DNA of 64,000 bases. It comes from Corynebacterium stercoris (GTDB lineage: Bacteria > Actinomycetota > Actinomycetes > Mycobacteriales > Mycobacteriaceae). Below the pieces are notes generated by a model that was not told the DNA's origin, did not search any database, and saw only the letters and a program-made list of their open reading frames with translations. The DNA lies in contig NZ_JAMFTQ010000002.1 of NCBI RefSeq assembly GCF_024160105.1, forward strand, positions 186,001 through 250,000. The letters run 5' to 3'. Below are positions 47,828-57,830 of the stretch, in pieces (the first letter of the stretch is position 1; each line of letters opens with the position of its first letter). The position numbers and the translations under genes were made by a program.

Positions 47828-48748
47828 CTAGCGGTTGTCGGCGTTAGCGCCGCCGTTGTTGATCTCCATGATCTGGCGCAGCGCGTCGCTGAGTGCGTTC
47901 GGGTTGCCGCCGGTGGGCGCCTGGCCGGTAGCGGAGGCGCCGGCGTGCTGGTTGGCGCGGGCCTCGACGGCCTGCTGCACCTGCGCCGCCAACTGCGGGG
48001 GCAGGGTCACGGGCAGGGAGTTGCCCGCCAGAATCGGAGACTCGCCGCGGTAGACAAAGGAACGCGCAATGGTTTCGCGCCCTAGGTCCGCCATCGCGTC
48101 TTCGCGTCCGCTCGGGGCCGCGAGTGTCACGCGGTAGAGCCAGCGCGGGCCCTCCACGCCGATGATGCGGATCTGCCCGTTGCTGCCGGTGCCCACAACC
48201 TCCGGGCCCCACGGGCCCTCCTCGACGTGGCACGGCATGCCCTCGGCGGTCATTCCCTCGGCGATCTCCTGCACGGAGCTCTCCCACAGGCCGCCGGTGC
48301 GGGGTGCAGCGAACGCGACCGGGGTCAGGCGGCCGTGCGGGGTGACGATGTGGACCATCTTCGGGCCCTGGTCGCCCATCTCGACCTGCACCTGAGTTTC
48401 CTTCGGCATGGGCACGCGCATGGAGCCCAGATCGAGCACCACGTCGGAGAAGTCGGAGAAGTCGAAGTCGTTGATGTCAACGTTGTCGCCGTCGAACGGG
48501 CCGGTAGAACCGTTCACCGGGTCATAGTTCTGCAGCGGCGCGGTGCCAGCAGCCTGGGCGACCGGCTCCGCAGACACCTGTGCGGCAGGGGCAGCGGCAG
48601 CGGCCTCGGGGGTTTCCTCGCTGACGTCGGCACGCGTCGGCTCCTCGGTAGCTGGCGTCGGCTCGGCGGCGAACTCCGTCGCCTGCTCCTGCGCAGGCTC
48701 AGGGGCGTTGTCATTGTTCTTCTTCTTGCCAAACGGCCACAGGGCCAT
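47828..48748 (-). CDS. DUF3710 family protein
   Basis: 306 aa. A short basic N-terminus (WPFGKKKNN) and a long Ala/Pro/Glu-rich disordered segment to about residue 75 lead into a globular DUF3710 domain (VVLDLGSMRVPMP, HGRLTPVAFAAPRTGGLWESS, DLGRETIARSFVYRGESPILAG). A polar Gln/Ala/Asn-rich tail follows. No catalytic motif is recognised. The gene is commonly adjacent to dut in actinobacteria. Confidence 0.88.
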   Translation of the reverse strand: MALWPFGKKKNNDNAPEPAQEQATEFAAEPTPATEEPTRADVSEETPEAAAAAPAAQVSAEPVAQAAGTAPLQNYDPVNGSTGPFDGDNVDINDFDFSDFSDVVLDLGSMRVPMPKETQVQVEMGDQGPKMVHIVTPHGRLTPVAFAAPRTGGLWESSVQEIAEGMTAEGMPCHVEEGPWGPEVVGTGSNGQIRIIGVEGPRWLYRVTLAAPSGREDAMADLGRETIARSFVYRGESPILAGNSLPVTLPPQLAAQVQQAVEARANQHAGASATGQAPTGGNPNALSDALRQIMEINNGGANADNR

Positions 48749-48845
48749 CGTGGTCTCACTTTCCCCGCGCGGACCGCGGTGGGTTGAGTTGGGCTATCTG
48801 AGTCGACCTTAGTACCGCTGGCGGTGCGACTACCGGCGGCCGCGC

Positions 48846-49310
48846 TTAGTGCGTGCCGGTGGAGCCGTAGCCGCCGGCACCGCGCTCCGTGTCGTCGAGC
48901 TCTTCGACCTCTTCGAAATCCACGAGCTCCACGCGTTGGACTACCAGCTGCGCGATGCGCATGCCGCGGGTGATCTCAATCGGCTCGGAGCGATCGGTGT
49001 TCAGCAGGCACACTTTTAACTCGCCGCGGTACTGCGCGTCCACTGTGCCGGGGGAGTTGACAATGGTGAGGCCATGCTTCGCCGCAAGGCCCGAGCGGGG
49101 GTGGATGAGCCCGACCGTGCCCATCGGCAGGGCGATGGCGATGCCGGTGCCCACCAGCGCGCGCTCGCCGGGCGCCAAGGTCACGTCCTCGGCTGCGTAC
49201 AGATCCGCGCCAGCATCGCCGTCGTGGGCGCGCATCGGCAGCGGCAGATCCTTGTCCAGGCGCTTCACGCGGAGCGTGCCGACGGTGTTTTCGAAGCTGT
49301 TGTCGTTCAC
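48846..49310 (-). CDS. dut: Deoxyuridine 5'-triphosphate nucleotidohydrolase
   Basis: 154 aa from a GTG at 49310; the longer frame covers the divergent gene and is rejected. Trimeric dUTPase motifs: [12 protein letters not shown] (1), [12 protein letters not shown] (2), [17 protein letters not shown] (3), RIAQLVVQ (4) and [10 protein letters not shown] (5). It hydrolyses dUTP to dUMP and pyrophosphate. It is transcribed divergently from the DUF3093 gene, with 28 bp between starts. Confidence 0.97.
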   Translation of the reverse strand: MNDNSFENTVGTLRVKRLDKDLPLPMRAHDGDAGADLYAAEDVTLAPGERALVGTGIAIALPMGTVGLIHPRSGLAAKHGLTIVNSPGTVDAQYRGELKVCLLNTDRSEPIEITRGMRIAQLVVQRVELVDFEEVEELDDTERGAGGYGSTGTH

Positions 49311-49317
49311 GTGCCCC

Positions 49318-49330
49318 ACCCTACTAAGGT
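49318..49330. promoter_or_regulatory. Back-to-back leaderless -10 boxes of dut and the DUF3093 gene
   Basis: Minus-strand TAGGGT (49323-49318) and plus-strand TAAGGT (49325-49330) are one base apart. Each is exactly seven bases from its own GTG start (49310 and 49338). The -35 regions must lie inside the opposite coding sequence. Confidence 0.6.
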
Positions 49331-49337
49331 TGGACAG

Positions 49338-49865
49338 GTGACCGACTTCAGCGTTTCCTCCTCCGGGCCCGGCGCGGCCGCGCCGCAGGTCTTGTACTCG
49401 GAACGGCAGTGGGTCCCGTGGTACTGGTGGGCCGCCGGCCTCGGCCTGACCCTGCTGCTGTCCGCCCAATTCGCCTTGAACCGCAATGTGTGGTGGTTCA
49501 TCATCCCGTTCATTGCCGTCGGCGGGCTTGTCGCCTGGTTCCTCACCTGGTTGTCAAAGACCGTGGTGCGCGTTGAGCTGGAGGCGGACGGTACGCGCTG
49601 GCTGAATGTGGAGGACGCGAACCTCCCCGCCAGTGTGGTGTCCAGGTCGATGGTGGTGCCGGCGTCGGCACGCCAGAACGCGCTCGGCCGCCAGTTGGAC
49701 CCGGCGGCGTTCCTTGTTTCCCACGCGTGGGTGCCGGAGCATGTCCTTTTAGTGCTGGACGATCCGACTGACCCGACCCCCTATTGGATGGTGTCCGCCC
49801 GCAACCCCGAAGCTGTGCTCGAGGCCTTTGTCCCGGGCCAGCGGGACACGGGCGAGCCGGTCTAA
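49338..49865 (+). CDS. DUF3093 family membrane protein
   Basis: 175 aa from a GTG at 49338. Two membrane helices near the N-terminus ([18 protein letters not shown] and [18 protein letters not shown]) are followed by a soluble domain ending [20 protein letters not shown], the most conserved DUF3093 block. Function unknown. It converges with the DUF4193 gene. Confidence 0.88.
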   Translation: MTDFSVSSSGPGAAAPQVLYSERQWVPWYWWAAGLGLTLLLSAQFALNRNVWWFIIPFIAVGGLVAWFLTWLSKTVVRVELEADGTRWLNVEDANLPASVVSRSMVVPASARQNALGRQLDPAAFLVSHAWVPEHVLLVLDDPTDPTPYWMVSARNPEAVLEAFVPGQRDTGEPV

Positions 49866-49877
49866 CTACCCCGGCGA

Positions 49878-50171
49878 TTACTCGCAGTCGAGGCAGATCA
49901 TGGAGCCATCCGGCTCCACGTGTGCGAGGCGCTTGCGCTTCTGCACCAGGAAGCACGAGGCGCAGGTGAATTCGTCGTCCTGGCGCGGCTTGACCTCGAC
50001 GTTGAGCTCCTCGCCCGAAAGATCCTGGCTGGGCAGCTCGAAGGGCTCCACAATCTCACCGTCATCATCCATGCTGCTGCCAGCTACCTCGGCGGCCTTG
50101 AGGCCCTCGAGAGAATCGGTCTCGAGTTCGTCGTCCATCCGGCGGCGCGGCGCGTCGTAATCGGTAGCCAT
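49878..50171 (-). CDS. DUF4193 family small zinc-ribbon-like protein
   Basis: 97 aa from the ATG at 50171 with GGAGG seven bases upstream. The N-terminal two thirds are acidic. The C-terminus has CASC and CLDC, a likely four-cysteine zinc site. DUF4193 proteins are small and conserved in actinobacteria; their role is not known to me. Confidence 0.9.
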   Translation of the reverse strand: MATDYDAPRRRMDDELETDSLEGLKAAEVAGSSMDDDGEIVEPFELPSQDLSGEELNVEVKPRQDDEFTCASCFLVQKRKRLAHVEPDGSMICLDCE

Positions 50172-50287
50172 GGTGAGTCCTCCAGCAAGTGCAGTCATGC
50201 GCAGTTTCTTGCGCGTTTGAGGCGGAATACTAAAGCAACCCGCGCGCTATGTCATCTGCCCACGTCAACTGGGTAAACGGGGGTAAT

Positions 50288-51148
50288 TTACGGCCCCTCC
50301 AACGCGCGCGTGGCACCCGCCGATTCCAGCAGGTCGTAGAAGCTGTCCCACAACCGTGGCGCGGCGGCGATGAGCGGCGCGCCGACATCAGCTTTGTCCT
50401 CGAGCCCAGGGTGGCGAACCACGGCCCCCGCCTCAGCCGCGATGACGGCACCGGCGGCGTAGTCCCAGGGGTGCGTGCCGTGCTCGTAGTAAGCGTCGAC
50501 GCGGCCTTCCGCCACGTGGCACAGATCGATCGCCGCTGAACCAAGGCGACGGATGTCGCGCACCCGCGGCAACACGAGGCGCAGGATCTCAGCCTGGGCC
50601 GCGCGCCGGTTGGCGTCGTAGCCGAAGCCCGTTGCCACGAGCGCGAGGTCCGTGTTCTCCGCCCGCGAGGCGATGAGCCGCGTGCGTTCCCCGCCGCGCT
50701 CCACGAAAGCGCCCTCCCCCACCGCCGCGGAATACACGTCGCCGCTCGCCACGTTCACCACCGCGCCCGCCGCCAGCTCGCCGTCGACAGCCACGCCGAC
50801 CGATACCGCGTAGATCGGCAGGCCGTACAGGAAGTTCACGGTGCCGTCGATGGGGTCCACGACCCACTCAATGCCCGTCGTGCCGGCGACGTTCGCTCCT
50901 TCCTCGCCCACAATGCCGTCGTCGGCACGCAATTCGCGCAACCGCTCGGCGATGCGCACCTCCGCGGCCCTGTCCACCGCGGTGACGGGATCCACCGGCG
51001 TGGATTTTGTTTCCGTCACCTGCGCGACGGAGCCGTGCTTGGCCAGGAAGTCGCGCTGCAGCACGATCAAATCGGCGGCATCGGTGGCGAGGTCGATGCA
51101 GATGTCGCGGAGCTGGGCGTGGTTGGGGCGTGAGTCCATACGTTCCAT
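50288..51148 (-). CDS. suhB: Inositol monophosphatase family protein
   Basis: 286 aa from the ATG at 51148 ([10 protein letters not shown]); an ATG three codons later is also possible. The frame further upstream covers ppgK antisense and is rejected. IMPase motifs: the Glu of [22 protein letters not shown] and [16 protein letters not shown]. It dephosphorylates inositol phosphates or related sugar phosphates with Mg2+, possibly supplying inositol for PI and mycothiol. It is divergent from ppgK. Confidence 0.92.
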   Translation of the reverse strand: MERMDSRPNHAQLRDICIDLATDAADLIVLQRDFLAKHGSVAQVTETKSTPVDPVTAVDRAAEVRIAERLRELRADDGIVGEEGANVAGTTGIEWVVDPIDGTVNFLYGLPIYAVSVGVAVDGELAAGAVVNVASGDVYSAAVGEGAFVERGGERTRLIASRAENTDLALVATGFGYDANRRAAQAEILRLVLPRVRDIRRLGSAAIDLCHVAEGRVDAYYEHGTHPWDYAAGAVIAAEAGAVVRHPGLEDKADVGAPLIAAAPRLWDSFYDLLESAGATRALEGP

Positions 51149-51172
51149 CGTGCCCCCAATCGCTGCGTTTTG

Positions 51173-51178
51173 TACACT
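51173..51178 (+). promoter_or_regulatory. -10 box (TACACT) for ppgK; likely leaderless
   Basis: TACACT followed by seven bases and the ATG at 51186. Confidence 0.5.
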
Positions 51179-51185
51179 GCTCGGC

Positions 51186-51947
51186 ATGGCAGGAGCGGAG
51201 AATCTTGGCGTAGGCGTGGATGTCGGCGGTTCCGGCATCAAGGGCGCAGTGGTGGACCTGACGACGGGCGAGTTCGTCGGCGAGCGAGTGAAAATTGCCA
51301 CCCCGAAACCCGCCACCCCGGACGCTGTGGCCGCAGTCGTCGCCGACGTGGTTCGCGAGCTTAAGTGGGACGGCCCCGTGGGTGTGGCACTGCCCAGCGT
51401 GATCAAGCATCAGATCGCAGTGACCGCCGCCAACATCGACAAGTCCTGGATCGGCACCAACGTGCACGACCTGCTCGCACGTCACCTCGGCGCGCGCCAG
51501 ATTGCCGTGCTCAACGACGCGGATGCCGCCGGCCTCGCCGAGGTTGCCTTCGGCGAGGAGGATGCCAAGCGCGGCGCGGTCATCTTCCTCACCTTCGGCA
51601 CCGGCATCGGTTCCGCGTTCTTCGCCGACGGCAGGCTCTTCCCCAACACCGAGCTGGGGCACTTGCTTATCGACGGACGCGATGCAGAACACCTCGCATC
51701 TTCCGCAGTCAAGGACGCTGAAGACCTCAGCTATCCGGAGTGGGCCACCCGCGTGGACACCGTCCTGAAGGAATTCGACCGCCTCTTCAACCCGGCCGCG
51801 TTCGTGGTCGGCGGCGGCATTTCGCGCAAGGCCGATCGCTGGGTGCCGCACCTCACCGTCGACGTGCCGGTCATCCCGGCGAAGCTGCGCAACCGCGCCG
51901 GCATTGTCGGTGCCGCGATGGCCGTCCGCGAACACGTCGCGCCGTAG
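51186..51947 (+). CDS. ppgK: Polyphosphate glucokinase
   Basis: 253-aa ROK-family kinase. Phosphate-binding [15 protein letters not shown] is at the N-terminus, the catalytic Asp is in [12 protein letters not shown], and the second phosphate motif is [13 protein letters not shown]. Actinobacterial PpgK phosphorylates glucose with polyphosphate or ATP. The position before sigA is, from memory, conserved. Confidence 0.94.
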   Translation: MAGAENLGVGVDVGGSGIKGAVVDLTTGEFVGERVKIATPKPATPDAVAAVVADVVRELKWDGPVGVALPSVIKHQIAVTAANIDKSWIGTNVHDLLARHLGARQIAVLNDADAAGLAEVAFGEEDAKRGAVIFLTFGTGIGSAFFADGRLFPNTELGHLLIDGRDAEHLASSAVKDAEDLSYPEWATRVDTVLKEFDRLFNPAAFVVGGGISRKADRWVPHLTVDVPVIPAKLRNRAGIVGAAMAVREHVAP

Positions 51948-52000
51948 CGCTGTTTCCGGCCAAGTACCTCAGATACTGCGCGTTCGGCGGGTCGGTGGAA

Positions 52001-52006
52001 TATAAT
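52001..52006 (+). promoter_or_regulatory. Consensus -10 box (TATAAT) of sigA
   Basis: A perfect TATAAT about 150 bp before the sigA start codon. It predicts a leader of about 143 nt that contains two perfect hairpins (52042-52057 region and 52109-52125) and a 35-codon ORF. Confidence 0.65.
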
Positions 52007-52024
52007 CGCCGGCTCATTGTTACT

Positions 52025-52132
52025 ATGGGCGTTCTGAAATCACGGACAGAAGTCCGTACCCTGGTGTGCCAATACCTCGGCATATCCGGGGACCGCATCC
52101 AGCCCGTGCCGCGGGTTGGCCGCGGAAACTGA
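52025..52132 (+). CDS. Possible 35-codon leader ORF before sigA
   Basis: ATG at 52025 to TGA at 52130-52132, inside the predicted sigA leader and ending 23 bp before the sigA start. It has no good Shine-Dalgarno. It could be a translated leader peptide or chance. The predicted hairpins overlap it. Confidence 0.25.
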   Translation: MGVLKSRTEVRTLVCQYLGISGDRIQPVPRVGRGN

Positions 52133-52155
52133 TCCGAATTGGCGAAAGGGCGTAC

Positions 52156-53667
<1,512 letters not shown>

Positions 53668-53699
53668 GCGGACTCGCTCTCACCTTTTCGCCCGGATGG

Positions 53700-53720
53700 A
53701 TTCCGCCGGGCGGAATTTTT
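53700..53720 (+). terminator. Rho-independent terminator of sigA
   Basis: ATTCCGC / GCGGAAT stem with a three-base loop, followed by TTTT. Confidence 0.9.
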
Positions 53721-53791
53721 GTGTCCGCCTTGGCATTGTGGTCCGGACGCGGAGTGCCCAATGCCCGTGGCTTGGGTCTGCCGCGCGGAAG

Positions 53792-53831
53792 ACCTTCAAC
53801 TCCCGCTCGAGGGTTGTCCGCCGCGCAGAAA
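53792..53831 (+). repeat. 40-bp interspersed repeat, copy 1
   Basis: ACCTTCAACTCCCGCTCGAG followed by GGTTGTCCGCCGCGCAGAAA. It shares most positions with three other copies (53880, 57831, 57871). Each copy contains a TCCGC/GCGGA-type dyad. Copies 1 and 2 are 88 bp apart. Confidence 0.8.
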
Positions 53832-53879
53832 AGACCGCTTGTCGCATCCAAGGCTCAGCCCGAGTCCGCCTGGCGGAAG

Positions 53880-53919
53880 ACCCTCAACCCCGACTCGACA
53901 GTTGTCCGCCGCGCGGAAA
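53880..53919 (+). repeat. 40-bp interspersed repeat, copy 2
   Basis: Diverged second copy, ending GTTGTCCGCCGCGCGGAAA, immediately before the transposase remnant. Confidence 0.75.
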
Positions 53920-53929
53920 ACACCGCTCG

Positions 53930-54308
53930 TCGCGTCCTCGACGAGTTCCGCACGTACTAAAACACCCAACGACCCCACCGCGCCCTGGGCAGACGCACAC
54001 CAGCACAGGCCTACACCGCACGCCCCAAAGCCACCCCCAACGACAACCCACAAGAAGAATGGCGCACCCGAGACGACATCGTCTGCAACAACGGAAAAGT
54101 CACCGTCAGATACGCCGGCAAACTCTTCCACCTCGGCATCGGACGCGCCTACAAAGGCCAAAAAATCCTCATGGTCATCACCGACAACCACATCATCACA
54201 TCACTGGCCGAAACAGGAGAAGTCATCACCGAGCACTACATCGACACCAGCCGCGACTACCAAATGGCCTACTGGAAACACGGCGACCCACCACTAGACC
54301 CCCACTAA
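53930..54308 (+). pseudogene. IS481-type transposase, 3' remnant with an in-frame stop
   Basis: In the frame ending at TAA 54306-54308 the sequence reads VLDEFRTY, stop (TAA at 53958), NTQRPHRALGRRTPAQAY, and later VTVRYAGKLFHLGIGRAYKG and TSRDYQ. These are characteristic C-terminal blocks of IS481-family integrases. The 5' part with the DDE catalytic core is missing, and TAA replaces an expected Tyr codon. It is a dead fragment, probably marking an old insertion that helped build the island. Confidence 0.8.
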
Positions 54309-54312
54309 CACA

Positions 54313-54353
54313 AAACCGGTGCCCCAGAACACAAAACACTGAGGCACCGGTTT
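54313..54353 (+). terminator. Perfect 11-bp hairpin after the transposase remnant
   Basis: AAACCGGTGCC / GGCACCGGTTT, ending in a short T-run. It may be the terminator of the former IS. A second inverted repeat ACCCGTC/GACGGGT follows at about 54372-54406 and could be an IS end. Apart from these, 54309-54432 shows nothing. Confidence 0.65.
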
Positions 54354-54432
54354 GTCCACAATGACGCGACTCACCCGTCAAGCATGTCGCGACTCATGAG
54401 ACGGGTTAGCAGGCGGGTGGGGGGGTGTGGTC

Positions 54433-54461
54433 TTGACGGTTACTAAATGAACATATAGGCT
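54433..54461 (+). promoter_or_regulatory. Promoter of the TetR-ABC operon; likely leaderless
   Basis: TTGACG (54433-54438), 17-bp spacer, TAGGCT (54456-54461), then seven bases to the ATG at 54469. It is one of the strongest promoter matches in the window. The spacer is AT-rich and is a likely site for autoregulation by the TetR protein, although no clean palindrome is seen. Confidence 0.65.
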
Positions 54462-54468
54462 GCTAAAC

Positions 54469-55140
54469 ATGAATTCAGTTTCTGAGTCTTCCGATCTGAC
54501 CGGGCGTGCCCGTCTCCGTGATGCGGCGATCGAGTTGTTCGCGGAACGGGGGTTCGACAAGACGAGCGTGAAGGCAATCGCGGAGGCTGCCGGGGTCAGT
54601 CCTGGACTGGTGATCCATCACTACGGGTCGAAGGACGAGTTGAAGCGCGTCTGCGATGAGCATGTGATCGCCAAACTGCTCGATGAGCGATTCGCCTCAG
54701 CGGAGACTCCCTCCCCGAACCTGGTGCAAGCGCTTCTGGCCGAAGCCTCGAGCGCGGGCCCGATGTTCAACTACCTCGCCCGCCTGCTGATCGAACCGGG
54801 TAAGGCCGGTGACGAACTGCTCGCCCGGCTGGTGGCGAGCACCCGGCAGAACCTGGCCGAGGGGCGCGAGTCTGGTTCGATCAGGCCTGCATCTGATCCC
54901 GAGGCGACCGCGATGCTGGTCACCGTGTTCGGGGTCGCGCAGTTCTTGGTGCGTGATCGCTTCGCGCAGGTCTTGGGGGCTGACCCGTTCTCGGCTGAGG
55001 GGGCGGCACGGCTCACGCTCCCGACTCTCGAAATCTTCACCGAGGGCCTCTATGCCGATACGGGGCTGCTTGAAGCGGCTCGAAGCGCCCTCGCAGGGCA
55101 GAGCGACGCCAAGTCGAACGACGGAAGGGATGGCGCATGA
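54469..55140 (+). CDS. TetR-family transcriptional regulator
   Basis: 223 aa. The N-terminal helix-turn-helix (RLRDAAIELFAERGFDKTSVKAIAEAAGVSPGLVIHHYGSK region) is typical TetR/AcrR; the C-terminal ligand domain is unassigned. The stop overlaps the next start (ATGA at 55137-55140), so it is co-translated with the ABC ATPase and probably represses this operon until a substrate of the transporter binds. Confidence 0.93.
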   Translation: MNSVSESSDLTGRARLRDAAIELFAERGFDKTSVKAIAEAAGVSPGLVIHHYGSKDELKRVCDEHVIAKLLDERFASAETPSPNLVQALLAEASSAGPMFNYLARLLIEPGKAGDELLARLVASTRQNLAEGRESGSIRPASDPEATAMLVTVFGVAQFLVRDRFAQVLGADPFSAEGAARLTLPTLEIFTEGLYADTGLLEAARSALAGQSDAKSNDGRDGA

Positions 55141-56063
55141 CCGCCGTCATTGAGACACGCGAGTTGCAGAAGAAGTACGGCAAGCACCTCGCCGTCGATG
55201 GGATCGGCCTGCGCGTCGAACGGGGTTCGGTGTTCGGGTTGATCGGTCCGAACGGTGCGGGCAAGACGACGGTGTTGCGGATGCTGGTGGACATCATCCG
55301 CCCGACCGCTGGGGAGTTGAGCGTGCTCGGTTCCGTGCCACGCCGTTCCGGTACGGCGCTGCGTCGTCGTATCGGCTACCTGCCGGGCGAGCTGAAGCTG
55401 TCCGAGCGCATCCGTGGCGGCACGCTCTTGCATCACCTGGCTCAGATCAGCGGTCCGGTCGAGCCGGGCACGATCGAGGGCCTGGCAGAGCGTCTGGGTC
55501 TTGACCTGAACCGTCCTGTGAGGGCGTTGTCGAAAGGGAACCGGCAGAAGCTGGGCCTGATCCAAGCGTTCATGCATCGGCCGGAGTTGATAATTCTCGA
55601 TGAGCCGACCAGCGGCCTCGATCCGTTGGTGCAGCGCGAGTTCCTGGCGATGGTGCGCGAGGCACGCGAAGCCGGGCAGTCGGTTCTACTCAGTTCGCAC
55701 ATCCTGACCGAGATACAGCACTCCGCAGATGATGTGGCGGTTCTCGCCGGCGGCAGGATCGTCGCCCAGGGCGACGTGTCCTCGCTGAGACTCTCCCGCG
55801 TCGCCCGGCTGAGCGCCGTGCTCGCAGACACCACCGCCGACGCGGCACGGGCGGCGCTCGCCACGTTGCCGATACTGGATGACCTCGACGCGGAAGCGAC
55901 CGCCTCGGGCGATCTCGTGAGGCTCAAGGCCACCATCCGAGGCGAGGCCGACACGGTCGTGAAAGCCCTCGCGCAGTTCACCGTGCGCGACCTGACCATC
56001 GAAGAACCCGACCTCGAAGAGTCGATCCTCGACCTCTACGCGCGAACGAACGGCACCAGATGA
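55137..56063 (+). CDS. ABC transporter ATP-binding protein (exporter type)
   Basis: 308 aa. Walker A GPNGAGKTT, Q-loop region, signature-like LSKGNRQKLGLIQAF (SKGNRQK instead of LSGGQ), Walker B LIILDEPTSGLDPL and the switch His in LLSSHILTE. The sequence and C-terminal extension resemble ABC-2-type drug or antibiotic exporters (CcmA/DrrA-like). It overlaps the TetR gene before and the permease gene after by 4 bp each. Confidence 0.95.
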   Translation: MTAVIETRELQKKYGKHLAVDGIGLRVERGSVFGLIGPNGAGKTTVLRMLVDIIRPTAGELSVLGSVPRRSGTALRRRIGYLPGELKLSERIRGGTLLHHLAQISGPVEPGTIEGLAERLGLDLNRPVRALSKGNRQKLGLIQAFMHRPELIILDEPTSGLDPLVQREFLAMVREAREAGQSVLLSSHILTEIQHSADDVAVLAGGRIVAQGDVSSLRLSRVARLSAVLADTTADAARAALATLPILDDLDAEATASGDLVRLKATIRGEADTVVKALAQFTVRDLTIEEPDLEESILDLYARTNGTR

Positions 56064-56884
56064 CCACGGCAGCACTGGCCCCGGTTTCCCGACCCACCGC
56101 CCCGATCTTCTCCCGGCACCTGCTCGACGGCTGGCGCGGGCAACTCGGCTGGTCGCTCGGCATCGCGGCCGTGATCGGGATGTACCTGCCGTTGTTCCCC
56201 TCGCTGCAATCCCCGGAACTCGCGCAGTTGATCGACAGCCTGCCCGCTGAACTGGTGAGCACGCTCGGGTTCAACCAGATCGCCAGCGGAGCAGGTTACG
56301 CGCAAGCGACGTTCTTCGGCCTGCTCGGCTTCGTGCTCGCCGCAATAGCCAGCGTCTCCTGGGGCGCGGCGTTCATCGCAGGCACGGAGGAAACCGGGCG
56401 ACTCGAACTCACCCTCGCGCACGCGGTCGGACGCGCCCAGTACGCGCTCGAAAGTGCAGTGGCACTCATCGTCAAGATGCTCGCCCTCGGCGCGGTGGCA
56501 TTCCTGCTGATCCTCGCAATCAACACCCCCGCAGAACTCGACCTCTCCGCCACCAACCTCCTCGCCGTAACGATCGCCTGGACAAGTCTCGGCCTCCTCT
56601 CCGGTGTCGCCGCTCTCGCGTTCGGCGCCCTCACCGGGCGGCGATCCTGGGCGATCGGAGCCGGAGCCGGGATCGCCGTCCTCGGCTACGGACTCGATGC
56701 CGTCGGAGGCACCAGCGAAGACTTCGCCTGGCTATCGAACCTCTCGCCCTACCACTGGGCATTCGACAACACCCCGCTCGCGGACGGCTTCGACTGGGCC
56801 GGGCTTGCGCTCCTCTGGGGTCTCTCCGCAGTCCTCATAGGCATCACCGCCTGGGCGCTGTCGCGCCGCGACATCCTCGGGTAA
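56060..56884 (+). CDS. ABC-2-type transporter permease
   Basis: 274 aa with about six membrane helices (for example LGWSLGIAAVIGMYLPL, ATFFGLLGFVLAAIASV and ALLWGLSAVLIGITAWAL). It forms the membrane part of the exporter with the preceding ATPase. The substrate is unknown; TetR-controlled ABC-2 systems commonly export antimicrobial compounds. Confidence 0.9.
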   Translation: MTTAALAPVSRPTAPIFSRHLLDGWRGQLGWSLGIAAVIGMYLPLFPSLQSPELAQLIDSLPAELVSTLGFNQIASGAGYAQATFFGLLGFVLAAIASVSWGAAFIAGTEETGRLELTLAHAVGRAQYALESAVALIVKMLALGAVAFLLILAINTPAELDLSATNLLAVTIAWTSLGLLSGVAALAFGALTGRRSWAIGAGAGIAVLGYGLDAVGGTSEDFAWLSNLSPYHWAFDNTPLADGFDWAGLALLWGLSAVLIGITAWALSRRDILG

Positions 56885-57035
56885 CCCATATCCGTCGCCT
56901 GAGCAACTTTCCCCTCGCCCGCCCTGACCCCTAGCAACGTGGTGCATCTGCTGACGGGCGGCGGGTACAGCGGCGTCCTGGCGCGCGTGCTGGCGTGGGT
57001 GCTGGTGGCGCACCTCCCTTCTGGGAGGCGTCACC

Positions 57036-57323
57036 GTGGACGAGCACATCACCCCTGCCAGCGACGATACGGCGGGACCGGCTGGCCCGGCCAGCCACGG
57101 ATTCGAGAGCCCCGAGGGACTACGTGCCCTGTTGATCCGCTTGCATGAAGCCGGGCCTGGGGCCTGGCGGGGTGATCGTGAGGCGGCGGAACTGATGCGA
57201 TACACGGCAGTGAGGTATCGGCGGCTGGCTCGCAGATACAGGATGGATACCTGGGAGGTCGCTTCGATGGCGTTCGAGGTCACGCTCGCCCCCTCGACGC
57301 GGAACGCGGGAAGCGCTGGATAA
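57036..57323 (+). CDS. Mobile-element-type ORF, probably 3'-truncated
   Basis: 95 aa from a GTG with a strong GGGAGG seven bases upstream. A polar N-terminus is followed by a helical segment (ELMRYTAVRYRRLARRYRMDTWEVASMAFEVTLAP) that vaguely resembles sigma region 2. The protein ends abruptly in STRNAGSAG. I associate this sequence type with ORFs on actinobacterial integrative elements but cannot name it. The 151 bp before it hold no other feature. Confidence 0.5.
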   Translation: MDEHITPASDDTAGPAGPASHGFESPEGLRALLIRLHEAGPGAWRGDREAAELMRYTAVRYRRLARRYRMDTWEVASMAFEVTLAPSTRNAGSAG

Positions 57324-57346
57324 ACACCTTCTCCTAACGACCGCTC

Positions 57347-57634
57347 CTACTCCCGCGCTTCGCTGGGGCCATCCGCAATACTGCGCCACAGAAAACTTAT
57401 GATGACTGCGGTAATTAGGTAACCGCTGACCGCATAATTGAAAAGGCCGCTACACATCTCATCGCTGAGTATGTCGTAGATCAGAAAAACGGGTGCTAGT
57501 AAAACCATCACGACTAAGAAACGGTATGGAGAAAGCACCTTCCGCTTAGCTGAAAGGTGGACTAGGTACCCCATTGCCATGATGCATAAGGAGACGAATA
57601 GCGCGACTACAGCACCAAAAACCACATAGATCAT
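57347..57634 (-). CDS. Small hypothetical membrane protein
   Basis: 95 aa with three predicted helices (IYVVFGAVVALFVSLCIMAMGYLV, LVVMVLLAPVFLIYDIL and NYAVSGYLITAVIISFLW). An AGAGAGAAAC precedes the ATG. Base composition is clearly more AT-rich than around it, as expected for imported DNA. No family recognised. Confidence 0.6.
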   Translation of the reverse strand: MIYVVFGAVVALFVSLCIMAMGYLVHLSAKRKVLSPYRFLVVMVLLAPVFLIYDILSDEMCSGLFNYAVSGYLITAVIISFLWRSIADGPSEARE

Positions 57635-57830
57635 GTTTCTCTCTGAATTCTTTTAGAGGGTGGCCACGACATCCGTTGCGCTCGATCTCATTCTGGAACC
57701 TCGGTTCCCTGTGTTGCCTGAGTGGGATCCGGCTGACTATCGGTCGTGGTGTCGCTTGGTGTGGGGGACTCTTCTTCTCGGATTGTTGGAAGTGAAGTGG
57801 GCATGCTACCACCCTTCTGTGCCGCTTCAC

